Source: Bostrychus sinensis (taxonomy: Eukaryota; Chordata; Actinopteri; Gobiiformes; Eleotridae). From it: 64,000 nucleotides of DNA. Numbering within the stretch: the stretch's first letter is position 1; each line of letters begins with the position of its first letter. The translations under genes were made by a program, and so were the position numbers. The stretch is taken from positions 38,981,855 through 39,045,854 of the forward strand of contig CM036241.1 in assembly GCA_020698575.1 (NCBI GenBank). Direction: 5' to 3'. The notes under the pieces are model-generated. The model saw only the letters and a list, made by a program, of their open reading frames with translations, searched no databases and had not been told where the DNA came from. Shown here in pieces: positions 23,813 to 36,400 of this stretch.

Positions 23813-23906
23813 ATAACTGTAGTAAAAAGAATTAATCATGTTTTGATTTGAATGCCATTACTGTGCTTGGTCTAATATCAACTTTTTGTACATATGCTTT
23901 AATAAA

Positions 23907-25050
23907 ACTTGTTATACATTTTGGGCTGCTATGCTTTGGTGTATTTTGGAGACAGTCATTGTAGTTCCATGTTTCTGCCACTTGGTTGCACTAGAGTTTA
24001 ATGAATCAAAGAGGCGGCTTCAATGAATATGAGAGGTAGAGGCTGAGACAAACATGCAATAAAAAATATTAACAGAAAATACATTAGTTATTAAGAAGCG
24101 GCATGTACAGAAGAGGGACAATGAATATATGGGTACAGAGGAGGGAGAGTGAATATATGGGCAGAAAGCTGAGGCTTTTTTTGAATACTTTAAGAGTTTA
24201 AAGGATTGGGGACACTCTAGGATTTGTACACTCACCTCACAACCAGAAAGTGCTTGGTATGAAGTAGTAGTACCAGTAGTAGTAAGATTTCTAGGAGTGG
24301 TAGTAGCAGCAGTAGCAGCAGTCAATCTTCTAAAGTAATACTTTAATTGACTATTCAGTTAGAATAAGATTATTTTGAAGTAGCCTAACAGTACTTATAC
24401 TTGAGTACACATTTGGAGTACTTCCACCTCTGTGAGTACATTACAGGATATAGTATATAGGGGAACACAGTCCTAATGACTTTTACACATGATAACTTGT
24501 AAATTAGCTAGGCTAAGGCTAGATTCCACAAAATGTGTGAATGGAATGGTAGTGGTAATGGAAGGTAATATGTATTTTGTTGATATGTATTTTGTTAATT
24601 GTCCTGTAGATGGCAGTAGAGCACCACAGATTGAATGGAAAAACACGTCACGTTTGAGATGAAGAGAAGACGTGACACACTCCAAACTACGTGCAGTATT
24701 AAATGCACAATAATGAGGTTAAAATGATGAAAGTCTCCTCAGATTTTTTTTTTTTTTAATTTATTGCATTTTTGAAAACTGTTTCATCATCAACAAGACA
24801 TTAGAGGAGCTGTCTGTGGGAATCATACGACTTTATCCACTGTAGATATTAATCATTATTTTAATATGCTCAGCTCAGCAGTTGAATTAGAATAACATGT
24901 GAAATAAGTGCATACTTTAGCAGTATGATCTGGTTACACACGGAAAAAGAAAAACATATAGAAAAAGTGAAAGGTGTGGTGGACAATGTCTCTGGTTCAC
25001 ATTGGTCAAAAGCTAAACTAAAAGCTAAAAGTAGTTAAGGTCAGCTCTAA

Positions 25051-25053
<3 letters not shown>
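23907..25053. other. Intergenic, no gene recognised
   Basis: The region downstream of the TMEM216-like polyadenylation signal holds an AGT-type trinucleotide tract at about 24262-24322. I see nothing else that can be named. Confidence 0.4.
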
Positions 25054-25110
<57 letters not shown>

Positions 25111-25403
25111 CATTAGTCCTATATAGTGCTTTTCTAGGCACTTAAAGCTGCTTTACAATTAGGTGCATTATTCATTCTCTCCTCAGTCTCACTCAGTGGT
25201 GTTGAGCTACTTCTGTAGCCACAGCTGGCCTGGGGCAGACTGATGGAAGCGTGGCTGTCATTTTGCGCCTACAGCCGCTCCAACCACCACCAAACACAGT
25301 CACACTGACACAACGACTGTATGCATTGCCAGTTGCATACTGGTTGAACCACAAACCTTCAGGTTAGTGGGCAAGCGTCTCTACCCACTGAGCTACTGCC
25401 ACC
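25054..25403 (-). mobile_element. tRNA-derived SINE with ATT-type tail
   Basis: Read on the minus strand, it starts GGCAGTAGCTCAGTGGGTAG (A-box-like) and continues to GTGGTTCAACCAG (B-box-like), the layout of a tRNA-derived pol III head. The body ends GCCTAGAAAAGCACTATATAG, followed by an ATT microsatellite (TAA on plus, 25054-25109) as its tail. Head, body and tail are all in the expected order. Confidence 0.82.
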
Positions 25404-25744
25404 CATTATTTTGTAGGAGTATTCTTGTTTTGTCTTTTCTTGTTTTTCTTTTTGTTTTGTTTTTTACTGTGGTGATTGCACTCCATGGTGAAGTAATATT
25501 TTAGGGTTGATTAGGAAAAAAAGGACTTATCGTTTTAACACATTGGAACTGAATCTTGGTGTTAAAAATGGGTTTTGTGTCAAACCAAAAGAATTCCGTT
25601 GTATACAATGTACTATAGCCAGTAGAGTCTTTCTGCATCTTTCAGTGTTGGAGAATAACAAAATAAAAGTACTTAGATACTTTACTTAAGTACAGTTTCA
25701 GATAAGTAAAGAAATTGAGTACTTCTTCCACCACTGAATGTGTC

Positions 25745-26060
25745 TAGTCCCTCAGACCATAATGAGACTCTTCACCTGGTTTAGTCCTGGTTTTAAACCT
25801 GCTTTTGACCTAGTTTAGTCCTGGTTTAGGACGCTCTGTCTGGTGCCTGCCCTCTTTCCTGGTGCAGGTGTGGACCCTCCATGTGTCCAACCCTTCAGAC
25901 CATACTGAGAGCCTTGACCTGGTGTAGTCCTGGTTTTAGCCCTGGTTAAGTCCTGGTTTAGTCCTTATTGTTTAGCCCTGGTTTAGACCCTCTGCCTCTC
26001 ACCTGCTGCAGGTGTGGTCCAGATGTGGCTGATCCCTCAGACCTTAATGAGAACCTTCAG
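25745..26060 (+). repeat. About 145-bp higher-order tandem repeat containing 11-bp units
   Basis: The motif CTCAGACCATAATGAGA and its variants begin near 25752, 25893 and 26037. Each is followed by CTGGTTTAGTCCTGG units and then a GCAGGTGTGG tract. This gives two full copies and part of a third. Confidence 0.75.
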
Positions 26061-26320
26061 AGTAATGGACTGGTGCAGATTGGGAGCAAAAATCTGAATG
26101 AATTATTCAGATTTTGAATGTATTATTCATGGCATGAGAGGAAGAGCCTAGAGTCATGTCTCAAAACCAAAGCCACAGTTCACTCAGATTTGGGATCAGG
26201 CCTGGACCTACTTCTGTAGACTGGGGACAGTATTTGGACCACAAAGTGTCCCCCAAAAAACATACAGATTTTGGGACAGTTAGTGCCCAACCCAATAGTT
26301 AACTCTTTAGCAGTGTTATA

Positions 26321-27540
26321 CAGTGGCAAGAAAAAGTATGTACCCTCTTAGCATTTTTCCTTTATTGTTGCCTTACAATCTGGAATTTAAATGGATCATT
26401 GAGAGGTTCATGTCAGTCACTTTACAACACATGACAACAACTATGAAAATGCAAAAAAAAGCAAAAAAACAATTATTGTGAAGTAAATTAGAAATATAAC
26501 AGAAAAAGAGAAAATTTGAGCATACAAAAGTAAGTACCCCCTCAAGTTAGTCCTCTGTAGAACCACCTTCTGAAGGACTTTCAGCTCCAACTTTTCTAGG
26601 ATAAGTGTTTATGAGCTTGGTTCATAAAATCACTGGGATTTGTGTTCATTCTTCATCTAGAAACAGCTCAAGCTCCTTCAGGTTGGATGCATTGTACAGC
26701 ACAGTTTGAGTCGTTTTCTTCAAAAATGTTCTTGTGTTTAGCTCCATCCTTCATTCTTTCAGTTCTGAGCAGTTTCCAGTTCCTACCAATGACAAATCTC
26801 CCCACAGCAGGACACTGCCATCACCAGGCTTCACTTTAGAGAGGGGCCACAGTCAGGGGCTAGGTTTGTGCTACACATAGCATCTTTCATTGATGGCTCA
26901 TTTTAATTGTATCTGGACAGAGGACCTTCTCGTGTTTGGGGAGTCTCCCACGTGCCTTTTGGCAAACACTAAACATGTTTTGTTATTATTTTCTTCAAGC
27001 AATGGCCTCTCTTCCACACAGCCCAGCTCTGTGGAGTGTATGGTTCAGAGTGGTCCTGGGACAGATACAACAGTCTCTGCTGTGGAGCTCTGCAGATCTT
27101 TCAGGGTCTTATTGTTGCCTCTCTGATGAATGCACTCCTTGCCTGGTTTGTGAGTTTTAGATGGTCCTCTTTAGGCAGGTTTGGTGTAGTTCCTTGTCTT
27201 TTACATGTTGTAATGATGAATTAAATTGTGTTTTGTGGCATAATGACAGTTGAACTGCAGTCAGGCCAACCTTATCTAACTAATTCTGTGACTGAGGCTG
27301 AGTAACACTGGGCCTCATTTAGGGGCCTCTTTCAAAAGGGGGGTAAATACTTTTGTACACTCGAGTTTTCTGTTTTTCTGTCATAGTTCTAATTTGCTTA
27401 ATAAAATTTGCACAATAAAAAAATGTTTTGCATTTTCTTCATGTGATGTAAAGTGACTGACATAAACCTCCAAATGATCCATTTAAATTCCAGTATATTA
27501 TATTTTCTCTCAAAATTTTCAAGGAAACAATAAAACTATT
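26321..27540. mobile_element. Non-autonomous DNA transposon with long inverted repeats
   Basis: The left arm (TGGAATTTAAATGGATCATT, then GTCAGTCACTTTACAACACATG, about 26382-26460) is the inverted counterpart of the right arm at about 27415-27500 (CATGTGATGTAAAGTGACTG, AATGATCCATTTAAATTCCA). The outer start is CAGTGGCAAGAAAAAGTATG. The interior has short frames only and no recognisable transposase. The exact outer right end is unclear. It resembles a common fish repeat family. Confidence 0.75.
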
Positions 27541-27589
27541 GGTTGGCACAGTGGGTAGCACACTCATCTAGGATTTGAAGTAGCGTCAG

Positions 27590-28235
27590 TAGTAGCAGTA
27601 GCAGTGGCAGTAGTAGTAGCAGGAGGATCAGTAGTAATAGCAGTAGTAGTAGTAGTAATAGTGCCAGCAGTAGTAGTGGCAATAGTAGTGGTGGTAGTAG
27701 TATTAGTAGTAGTAATAGTAGCAGTAATTGTTGCAGCAGTAATAGTAGTGGCAGTAGTAGTGGTAGTAGTAGTAGCAGTTACAGCAGTAGTAGTAGTAGT
27801 AGTAATAGTAGCAGTAATTGTTGCAGCAGTAATAGTAGTGGCAGTAGTAGTAGTAGTAGTAGTATCAGTGGTTGTGGCAGTAGTAGTAATAGTGGCAGTA
27901 GTAGTAGTAGCAGGCCCGTCAACAGGTTTGCTGGGGCCTGGGGAGAGAAGGCGTCACATGGGCCCCCTTATAATAGAAAATAAAAGAAGAGGGACCATTT
28001 CTGGGCCCCTCTGACCCTGAGGCCCGGGACAACAGACTTCTTTGCTCCCCTTGTTGACTGCCCTGAGTAGGAGTAGCAGTGGTAGTTCTAGTGGTAGTAG
28101 TAGTAGTAGCAGTAGTTGTTGCAGCAGTAATAGTAGTAGCAGTAGTAGTAGCAGTGGCAGCAGCAGCAGCAGTGACAGCAGTAGTAGTAATGGAAGTAGC
28201 AGTAGTAGTAGTAGTAGTACTAATAGCAGTAAGTT
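27590..28235 (+). repeat. AGT/AGC trinucleotide array, interrupted
   Basis: A long imperfect array of AGT, AGC and GTA triplets (27590-27910 and 28066-28235), split by a 155-bp insert. Frames reading poly-Val/Ala or poly-Ser are artefacts of the repeat. Confidence 0.93.
27911..28065. mobile_element. Short MITE inserted in the trinucleotide array
   Basis: The ends are inverted: CAGGCCCGTCAACAGG on the left, and a right end whose complement is CAGGGCAGTCAACAAGG. The insert is GC-richer than the flanking repeat (GGGCCCC, GGCCCGGG). A target duplication cannot be told from the flanking triplets. Confidence 0.6.
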
Positions 28236-28977
28236 TACATTGAAAACTTTGTCCTTCTGTTTCTTATTGATGCAAATGTTGTCAACTCATGAATACAATT
28301 TTAACGCTTCATAAAGTTATTCAAAGATTTTGGCCTTTGAGCTACGAAGTTAATTCAAATGTTAGCACTTAACCAAGCCAGAGGTCACAGAGCCTTATGG
28401 GGTCATGAACTTTGACCCCCTCAGAGTTAAATGAAGGAATAAAAAGTGTGTTTATGTAAATGCGAGGTGAGAAGATAACCTCCGTGTTCATCCTGACAGC
28501 TCCAGAGCTTAATAGACCAGAGGAGAGAAAAGAGAGAGGGGAACAAAATGGCTCCTGGATTTAAGATAAATTCTCTCTCTCTCATTTTTAATTCAAACAA
28601 TCCAAGAATTAGTGCGCCATCTTTACATAGTCAAACTGTTTACACCAAGTACCACCTCCAAACATATGTGGCTTTCAATGGCTTGTTGCTTCGCAGGTTG
28701 GAGAGCCCCTTAATTTTTCAGATTCCACGTTAAGCCTACATTCAGAACCTGCAGAGCCAGTTGTCTGTGACATACAACACAATCTATTTTTACTCGTCCC
28801 TTTTTTAACAGTGATGCACTCCTCGGGATCCTCTGCTCTTCAGACCTGGACCATTTAATCAAGGTAAGTTTCAGTTTGCTAAAATTTTTAAACTATTGTA
28901 AAACCTTATAGGACTATAATAACCTCTGCTTTTCTCCTCTGAGCTCACTGCAACACATCTTCTGCCTCATCTATTGT

Positions 28978-29655
28978 CTTGGTTAAGTCCTGGTTTAGTC
29001 CTGGTTTAATTCTGGTTTAGTCCTGGTTTATTCCTAGTTTAGTCCTGGTTTAGTCCTGGTTTAGTCCTGGTTTAGTCCTGGTTTAATCCTGGTTTAGTCC
29101 TGGTTTAGTCCTGGTTTAATCCTGCTTTAGTTCTGGTTTAGTCCTGCTTTAGCCCTGGTTTATTCCTAGTTTAGTCCTGGTTTAGTCCTGGTTTAATCCT
29201 GGTTTAGTCCTGGTTTATTCCTAGTTTAGTCCTGGTTTAGTCCTGATTTAATCCTGGTTTAGTCCTGGTTTAATCCTCGTTTAGTTCTGCTTTAGCCCTG
29301 GTTTATTCCTGCTTTAGTCCTGGTTTAGTTCTGCTTTAGCCCTGGTTTATTCCTGCTTTAGTCCTGGTTTAGTTCTGCTTTAGCCCTGGTTTAACCCTGC
29401 TTTAGTTCTGGTTTAGTCCTGCTTTATCCCTGGTTTATTCCTAGTTTAGTCCTGGTTTAGTCCTGGTTTAATCCTGGTTTATTCCTAGTTTAGTCCTGGT
29501 TTAGTCCTGATTTAATCCTGGTTTAGTCCTGGTTTATTCCTAGTTTAGTCCTGGTTTAGTCCTGATTTAATCCTGGTTTAGTCCTGGTTTAATCCTCGTT
29601 TAGTTCTGCTTTAGCCCTGGTTTATTCCTGCTTTAGTCCTGGTTTAGTCCTGGTC
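28978..29655 (+). repeat. Largest TTTAGTCCTGG 11-bp array
   Basis: About sixty units of TTTAGTCCTGG with point variants (TTTAATCCTGG, TTTATTCCTAG, TTTAGCCCTGG, TTTAGTTCTGC). A long variant series starting GGTTTATTCCTAG at about 29212 recurs at about 29531, a spacing of 319 bp or 29 units. It lies between the TMEM216-like gene and the adhesion GPCR. Confidence 0.96.
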
Positions 29656-30289
29656 ACATGATTACATCTGTTAGTAACGCAATATGTAACACATTACATT
29701 TGAGCTGGCAGTAATAATACGTTTCCTTCTTTAAATTCATGTGTTTCCTCCTCTGCTCCTCTGTAAGTGCTCCGCTGTTGTTCGTCTCCAGTGTGCACTG
29801 ATCCTCCTCTCTGCCTGTGTATTGAGCTGTGTGTCAGCTGCCACTGCTGTCAGCGGGGAAAGAAGACATGCTTTGGCACAAACAAGTGCATTTTAGCCTA
29901 AATATAGTGAAATAAACTTGTAACAAACTACTCGGTCCACAGGAACTCATTCCCTGTGTTTTTCCTGAGGTGATAAAACATTAACAAAGCACAGGGACAG
30001 GTGAACTTAAGGGGGCGTTTTTGCTGTGTCGAGCTGCCCTGCTGAAGTGAATGCAGCTGAAACTCTGCTTAAATATCTGTATTAGGAGAGAAATAATAGT
30101 GCTGCTTAGGGCGGCCATTGGCAACTTCTGTTTAGAATTGGATTCATTTATATTTCACTTGCTATTAGGAAATAATCCAAAAGCAAAGTAACTAATTTAC
30201 GCTAAAGTAATATAGGCTATTACCTTTTAAATAGTAATTACTAATCTGTAAGTAGTTATTTTTGTTTTTTGAGTAACTAACCCAACACT

Positions 30290-30430
30290 CATCCTGGTTT
30301 ATCTGGGCATTCTGGTATGCAGGGATTCACATATTGATTTGGCATAAGCTTTACGCCAGATGCCCTTCCTGACACAACTCTCTCTGTTAATCCAGGTTTA
30401 GGACTGGCACAAAAGAGTCCACTGGCCTGG
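30290..30430 (+). mobile_element. SINE-like fragment just upstream of the adhesion GPCR start
   Basis: The tract TTTACGCCAGATGCCCTTCC followed by AATCCAGGTTTAGGACTGGC matches my memory of a common fish SINE body. It ends a few bases before the presumed ATG at 30432. A second, related fragment (ATGCCAGATGCCCTGACTGG, TCTTGCCCAGGGACACAATG) lies at about 30755-30890 in intron 1. Confidence 0.5.
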
Positions 30431-30431
30431 T

Positions 30432-33400
30432 ATGGCTGTTTGTAAGATGGTTGTTGTTCTTGTGGTGACATGGCTTTTGGAAACAGACAGGATCAACTCT
30501 CAGGTAAGTCCACTGAAAAATCAGATTGTACAGCTATTGGTAGGCATTTTCAGAATTTGATGTATTTCATTTGGAGCACATTGTAGATGTTAGTTCATTA
30601 TGAGGATTTGAGTGCTTGCAGCTTTACTGTAGGTACTGGATGTTGCACACATGTTGAAATACTCACAGTCCTATGGTGGCGTGTATGCAGTGTCTCTGAA
30701 TGATTTTTTGACTGATACACCACAGCAAATCAATCTCTCAGTGATATGACAAGTTTTTATGCCAGATGCCCTGACTGGAGTAAGCAATGTGGGTGAAGTG
30801 TCTTGCCCAGGGACACAATGACAGTATGTGCTGGGTCAGAGCAACAACTACCAACCCAACCTATTGATTAAAGGGTGTTAACACATCAGGCCAGCTGTTC
30901 TGTCTCCAGTGAGATGTTAGCAATGTTTAGGAAAGGCTAGTACAGATCCCAGGTCAGTTTTGCATCTGACAAGCGAGGAAATACACTTTCACTTCTGAGG
31001 TTGAGTCTGACTCCAGATCAGACAAACAGTGAAGCACTGGTGAGGATGTAAATCATTACCAAGACAATAACATATGCCCTAAAACTGTTGAAAAGTTGTG
31101 GATGTTTAGAATTATGATGGCTGTGTCAAAATGAACACAGCAGCACATTAACCATCAACAGGCAGGACTCAGCTTATTTATCTGAGAACTTCTTAAAAAT
31201 GATTAAAAGATCTGACTTATTTATTTCAGATAATACATGAAAAACAACACAACCCTGACCAGAGGATCACAACACCTGGTGAGTTACACCCTCTGTCTCT
31301 GAGTTTTATGAATTGTAGGGGGTGGCCAGTGCCACTCAACAGCCTAACCCCTGCCCCTGAAGACTCTCATTCATCCAGGGGAATTACATTGCAACAAAAG
31401 ACTGCCTTTGAATCTTTTGTTGTGATAATCGTAGCAATACTCAAGTGAAAAACATGTTTTATTATCACTGCAAAAAAAATCTATATCTATATTAGTTAAA
31501 ATGACTTGAATTAAGCATATTAATCTTGATTTGAGTAATTTATATTACTAGGTTGAATTTATTTACTTATTAGGCTAGATCATTTGACTTGTTTCAAGCT
31601 AGTTTTTATTTACTTTCAAGCAAAATACAGCCACATATAACAGATCTGTGCTGACTATAGGTGACTGAATAGTTGTGTGTTTACCGTCTCTGTGAGCTAG
31701 ACACTGAAAAAATGTGAGCCTTTTTACAAGTAAATGTGAAAGTCACACTCACAGCCCATCAGAGCCAGTAATCCTTCTAAAATATAAAAAAATGTATCAA
31801 GTATGTGTAGTGCTCATGGTATTTGCAACGTGTCCCAGCTCTAGCCACTCACATGAAAATAGGCACATCACATGTGAGAGGTTCAGGGGCATTAGACCCA
31901 ATCATAAAATCATAATGACGAATGGGCCCAAAAATTAAGAAGCACATTCAATATTTCAAATTCATACATTAAGCTTCTCATTTATAAAAAGAAGCTATTT
32001 TTATGGAAGTTTGATGTGAAAACCATGTTCTAACAGTCTACATATTTTAATTTAAATTAAATTAAATAGTGTTTTTTAAAGTAATTAATTTTCTGAAACA
32101 ACATTGCTTTTAGAGACACATTCAAACAAATTATTTCACACATTTGTTGCTTTTATGAATAGCTTGGTGGGCATCAAGCTATTATTCTGCTTAGGGCACC
32201 CAAATGGCTAAGTAAAAACTAGCTTGAAACAAGCCAGGATTAAGTAGAAACAAGTCCAATAATCTTTCCTAGTAAATCAATCTAATCTAGTAAAAATTAC
32301 TCAAATCAAGATTAAAATTCTGAATTTCAGTCATTTTAAGGTCAATAAGAGCTGTTCACTAACGAGTACAAAGAATATCTCATTTAAACTGATCATTTGA
32401 AATATGCCCAAGTCAGTTTTACATCAAAATGTCAAATGTACCCAACAGCAGCCTGGCCCCATTGGGGCCCCCTGTTCTGCACTCACCACTCTCTTCTTCA
32501 CTGTTATGTTTTTAAATGTTAGTGGATTGTCTCTAACTATTCTGTTTACAATATATGAACATAAACCTACCTTAATAATCAGTGTAAAGTTTCTCTGGAT
32601 CCAGAATCAACCACAGAGTCCACTACCTCCAGTGTCACCAGCACAGCTTTACCAGCCAACAATACTTCTACTACAACTACTAGTACTACAACTACTGCAA
32701 CTACTACAGCTACTACATTTGTTACTGAACATACTACTGTTAATAGTACTTCAGTGTTTACCTCATATACCAGTACTCCAACTGCAACCTCTGGAAATGC
32801 AAGTACTACAGTGAATACTACCGCTACCACCCAGCAGCCAATAACTCCTTCAGGTAAGTCCATGATTCATTTGATAAACAGAATTAAAGTAAAAAGTACT
32901 GTTACTTTATGTATATGTTGTATATTGTTACTCAAGTAGACATAAAAGTACTCAAAAAAATTGTTAATTGACAAAAAAGTGAAAAAGTGCAGGATGTAAA
33001 GTTAGGTAGAAAGTACTTAGAGCCACTATCACTACTATTTTTATTACTACTGTTAAAACTTTTTACATGCACTACGATACCTTTTCCTACTATTATGTAC
33101 TGCTTCTACCATTACTACTACTTCTACTATTTTTTCAAGTACCACTATAAATACAACAGCTATCAACCAGTACTAGCACTTGTGGATGTATGTATGTATG
33201 TGTGTATCTATGTATGTACTGTATGTATGTATGTAGCAATGTATGAATGTGTGTATGTCTGTGTACACTATATTGCCACAAGTATTTACTCACCTGCCTT
33301 TACACGCATATGAACTTAATTCTTAATCCATGAAGTTTAATATGACAATGGCCCACAGCTTGGGAATCTTTGACCATTGTTCCAGAAGCGCATTTGTGAG

Positions 33401-36400
33401 GTCAGACACTGATGTTGGACAAAGGCCTGGTTCGCAGTCTTCACTCTAATTCAGGGGTGTCAGACTCAATTGGTGCGGGGGTCAAAATTAGAAAACCAGT
33501 CTTGGTTGCGGGCCGAATAAGATTATTGGATAAATAATAAAGCCAACTTACTGTATCTTTGTTCTCAGTTAGGCTACAATAGGCATTTTAACAGAGAATA
33601 ATACTTCCCCACAGAACTACAGGAGTAGATTTTTGGATTTAAGGGGGTTCATAATTTACTGTTTGCTTTGAATCTGAACTTTGAACTAAAGAAATAACGA
33701 CAAACAGGCCACAGACTCAGACACTCAGACTACTGACTGACAAACTACTAAGCAATTATTATTTATGTATTATTGTTTATTGCCACAGCTATGTAACTCC
33801 TCATATAAGACAGGTGTTTGCACCAGGTCCACTCTAACACGTATTGTACTTTACTTTTATTGAGCAAACCACTGTCCACCTCTCTGTCCTCTGCAGGACA
33901 CAGTGTGGAGCTGATTTGTACATCTGTCTGTGTGAGTTTAGCTCTGTTTGCTGCGTGTTAATTTGTGCATTAACGAGTGCACTGGTGCGCAGTCATGTTG
34001 GAACAGGAAGTGGCCATCCTCAATTTTTTCCACAAAGTTTTTCACAAAGCGGCTGCCTAGATGCCTGATTTTATTCACCTGTGGCCATGGAAGTGATTGG
34101 AACACCTGAATTCAGTTATTTGGGTGGATGAGTGAATACTTTTGGCAATATAGTGTATGTATGTAGTAATGTATGTATGTGTGTGTGTTACTAGTGTTAC
34201 TACTACCATTGCTGCTATCACTATTAATATTACTACTTCTGCCAGTGCTATCTGGTACTACCCCAAGTACTTACATACTTGAGTTAAACTAAAACTGCTT
34301 TCAGAAATACTAAAGTAAAAGTATCCAGTTACTTTCCACCTCTGCAGTCTATCATTCACTTGTCTCTTCCAAGGGTCCAGCTGCACTAACACCACCTCCT
34401 GGTCTGTCTGTGACAAACATGGACAATGCAGATCCACAGAGGGAAACTGTATTTCACCAGAGGTCTGCCAGCTGCTGATCCAATCACAGGTCAGGAACCA
34501 CTCTATTATAGAATATACTAGTGGTTCTCACATTGTGGTATAGGTACCACTGGTGGTACACAATCCTGTACTCAGGAGTCTGGCAGTTCAAGTCCCGATT
34601 TAGTTTAGTTAAGTCCTGGCTTAGATTTTGTTTGTGTTTAGTTCTGGTTAAGACCTGGTTTAGTTTCGGTTTAGTTCTGGCATAGAACTTTTGTCCTGGT
34701 TTAGGCCTGGGTTAGTCCTGCTTAAGGCCTGGTTAAAACCTAATTTAGACCTGGTTTAGTCCTGGTTAAGGCCTGATTTAGTCTTGGTTAAGGCCTGATT
34801 AAATCCTGGTCAAGGCTTGATTTAGTCTTGGTTAAAACCTGGTTTAGTCCTGGTGTAGACCTACTGTATCGGTTGGTTTAGAGCCATGTTAGTCCTGTTT
34901 TGAGCTGATTTTAGTTGAACAAAGATGGTACTTGTAAAGCCAAATACTTTTGTGAGTTGGTAATTGGTGCATCGCTGACATATACTGTAACAGCTACCTG
35001 TGCAATCATCTAAGGCTGTGTTCACACCAGTTTAGTTTGGTCCAATTTAAGTGGACTGACTTTGATTCAATTTGTTTGTCCATCCATTTTCTACCACTTA
35101 TTCAGGGCCTGGCCATAGTAGAGTAATTTAAGCCCAGACTTCTCTCTCTCTGGACTCTCTTCCAGGGTACTTCCATAGCATTCCCAGACCAGCTGAGTGA
35201 CATAGTGCCTCCAGTGTGTCATACTTCCCAGTGGCTTCCCCCAGTGAGACATGCCTCCTCAGGGAGGCATCCAGAGGGCTCTTTCAACTGTCTCCTCTCA
35301 ATGTGGAGGTGGAGCAGCTCTACGTCAAGCTCCTCCTGGGTGCCTGAGCCTCTTTTGGCCACTTGTATCTGAGTTCTAGCCCTTTAGTCCTGACCCACAG
35401 CCAGGTACACAGCTGCTGTTTAGCCCATAGGCACAAACAACAGTGAGAAACCTCTCCCCAACCTGAAAGTACGTGGAGGTCACTCTCTCATTCACTGGGG
35501 AAGACTCCAACACATGCTGAGCTGTCATCAGTCCAGGCTCCTTTCCCCCAACTAAGGTGACATCCATTTCCTATGTGTCCAGAGGCTCCCACCTTTGACT
35601 CGTCGATCCACATCACAAAGGCCCCTTGTGGTTCCTCCTTTGGCCTGGCTCCAGGAGGGGGACCCAGTTGCGCCATACTGGGCAATGTCTCAGTCATTGA
35701 TATGGCACTATCCTAGAGGTCTTGGTCCAGAACGATCTCTGGTACAGTTTGTTTATGGTGTGAATTGCTGCCAATTGTGAACATCGCAACTGTGGACACA
35801 CATGGTGCTGTGAGGAGACACACTGCCTTCTTGATATCGGGGCAGACACGCACTGAGCTGCTAGCTCTGCAGTGGTATTTGTCATTCACAACATAAAGAG
35901 CCTGAAAAGAAGTACAGCGCCCTAAAACTGTTTTCCTTTGTAAATGCATCTTGGATTTCCTTGGCTCCAACCATATCTATCCAGTGGGTGTTACAAATGT
36001 CACACAAGACTGCAGTGGTTTTCTTTACAAATTATGGTCCACTTGCAAAATGTGCAATGTAAAAACAGATCTGATGTGAATACACCCTTAGGTATGAATT
36101 AGTGTAGCTGTGGTGAGTAATAACCACTTACAAAACATTACATTCAGAGAACTGCATTTCAAAGAGATTTGTTGTTTGCACTAAACACATTTTTATTAAT
36201 ACACATTGTAGTGTTTGGATGCTAAGGATGTGCCAGTGTTTGTTCAAAATCTACATCAAACTGTTGAATCTCATCACAAGGATCTTCAGAAATCAGCTCC
36301 TACTATCTCGGCAGTTGTTGACATCCTTAAAGCGACTGCTAAAATCAGCACTGTGGTCACTGCACCGATCATGGAGGTGAATAGGGGTTGAAACCAAAAT

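Noticed and set aside
25330..25403. tRNA gene on the minus strand
   Set aside because: A- and B-box-like text is present, but it is fused to a SINE body with an ATT tail and shows no proper tRNA stem pairing by eye.
26642..27224. Several overlapping plus-strand frames of 60-80 codons
   Set aside because: All lie inside the inverted-repeat DNA transposon at 26321-27540 and overlap in different frames; none resembles a transposase.
27604..28314. Open frames rich in Val/Ala and in Ser
   Set aside because: They are readings of the AGT/AGC triplet array, interrupted by a MITE.
28978..29655. Interstitial telomeric repeat
   Set aside because: The unit is TTTAGTCCTGG, not TTAGGG; there is no run of telomeric hexamers.
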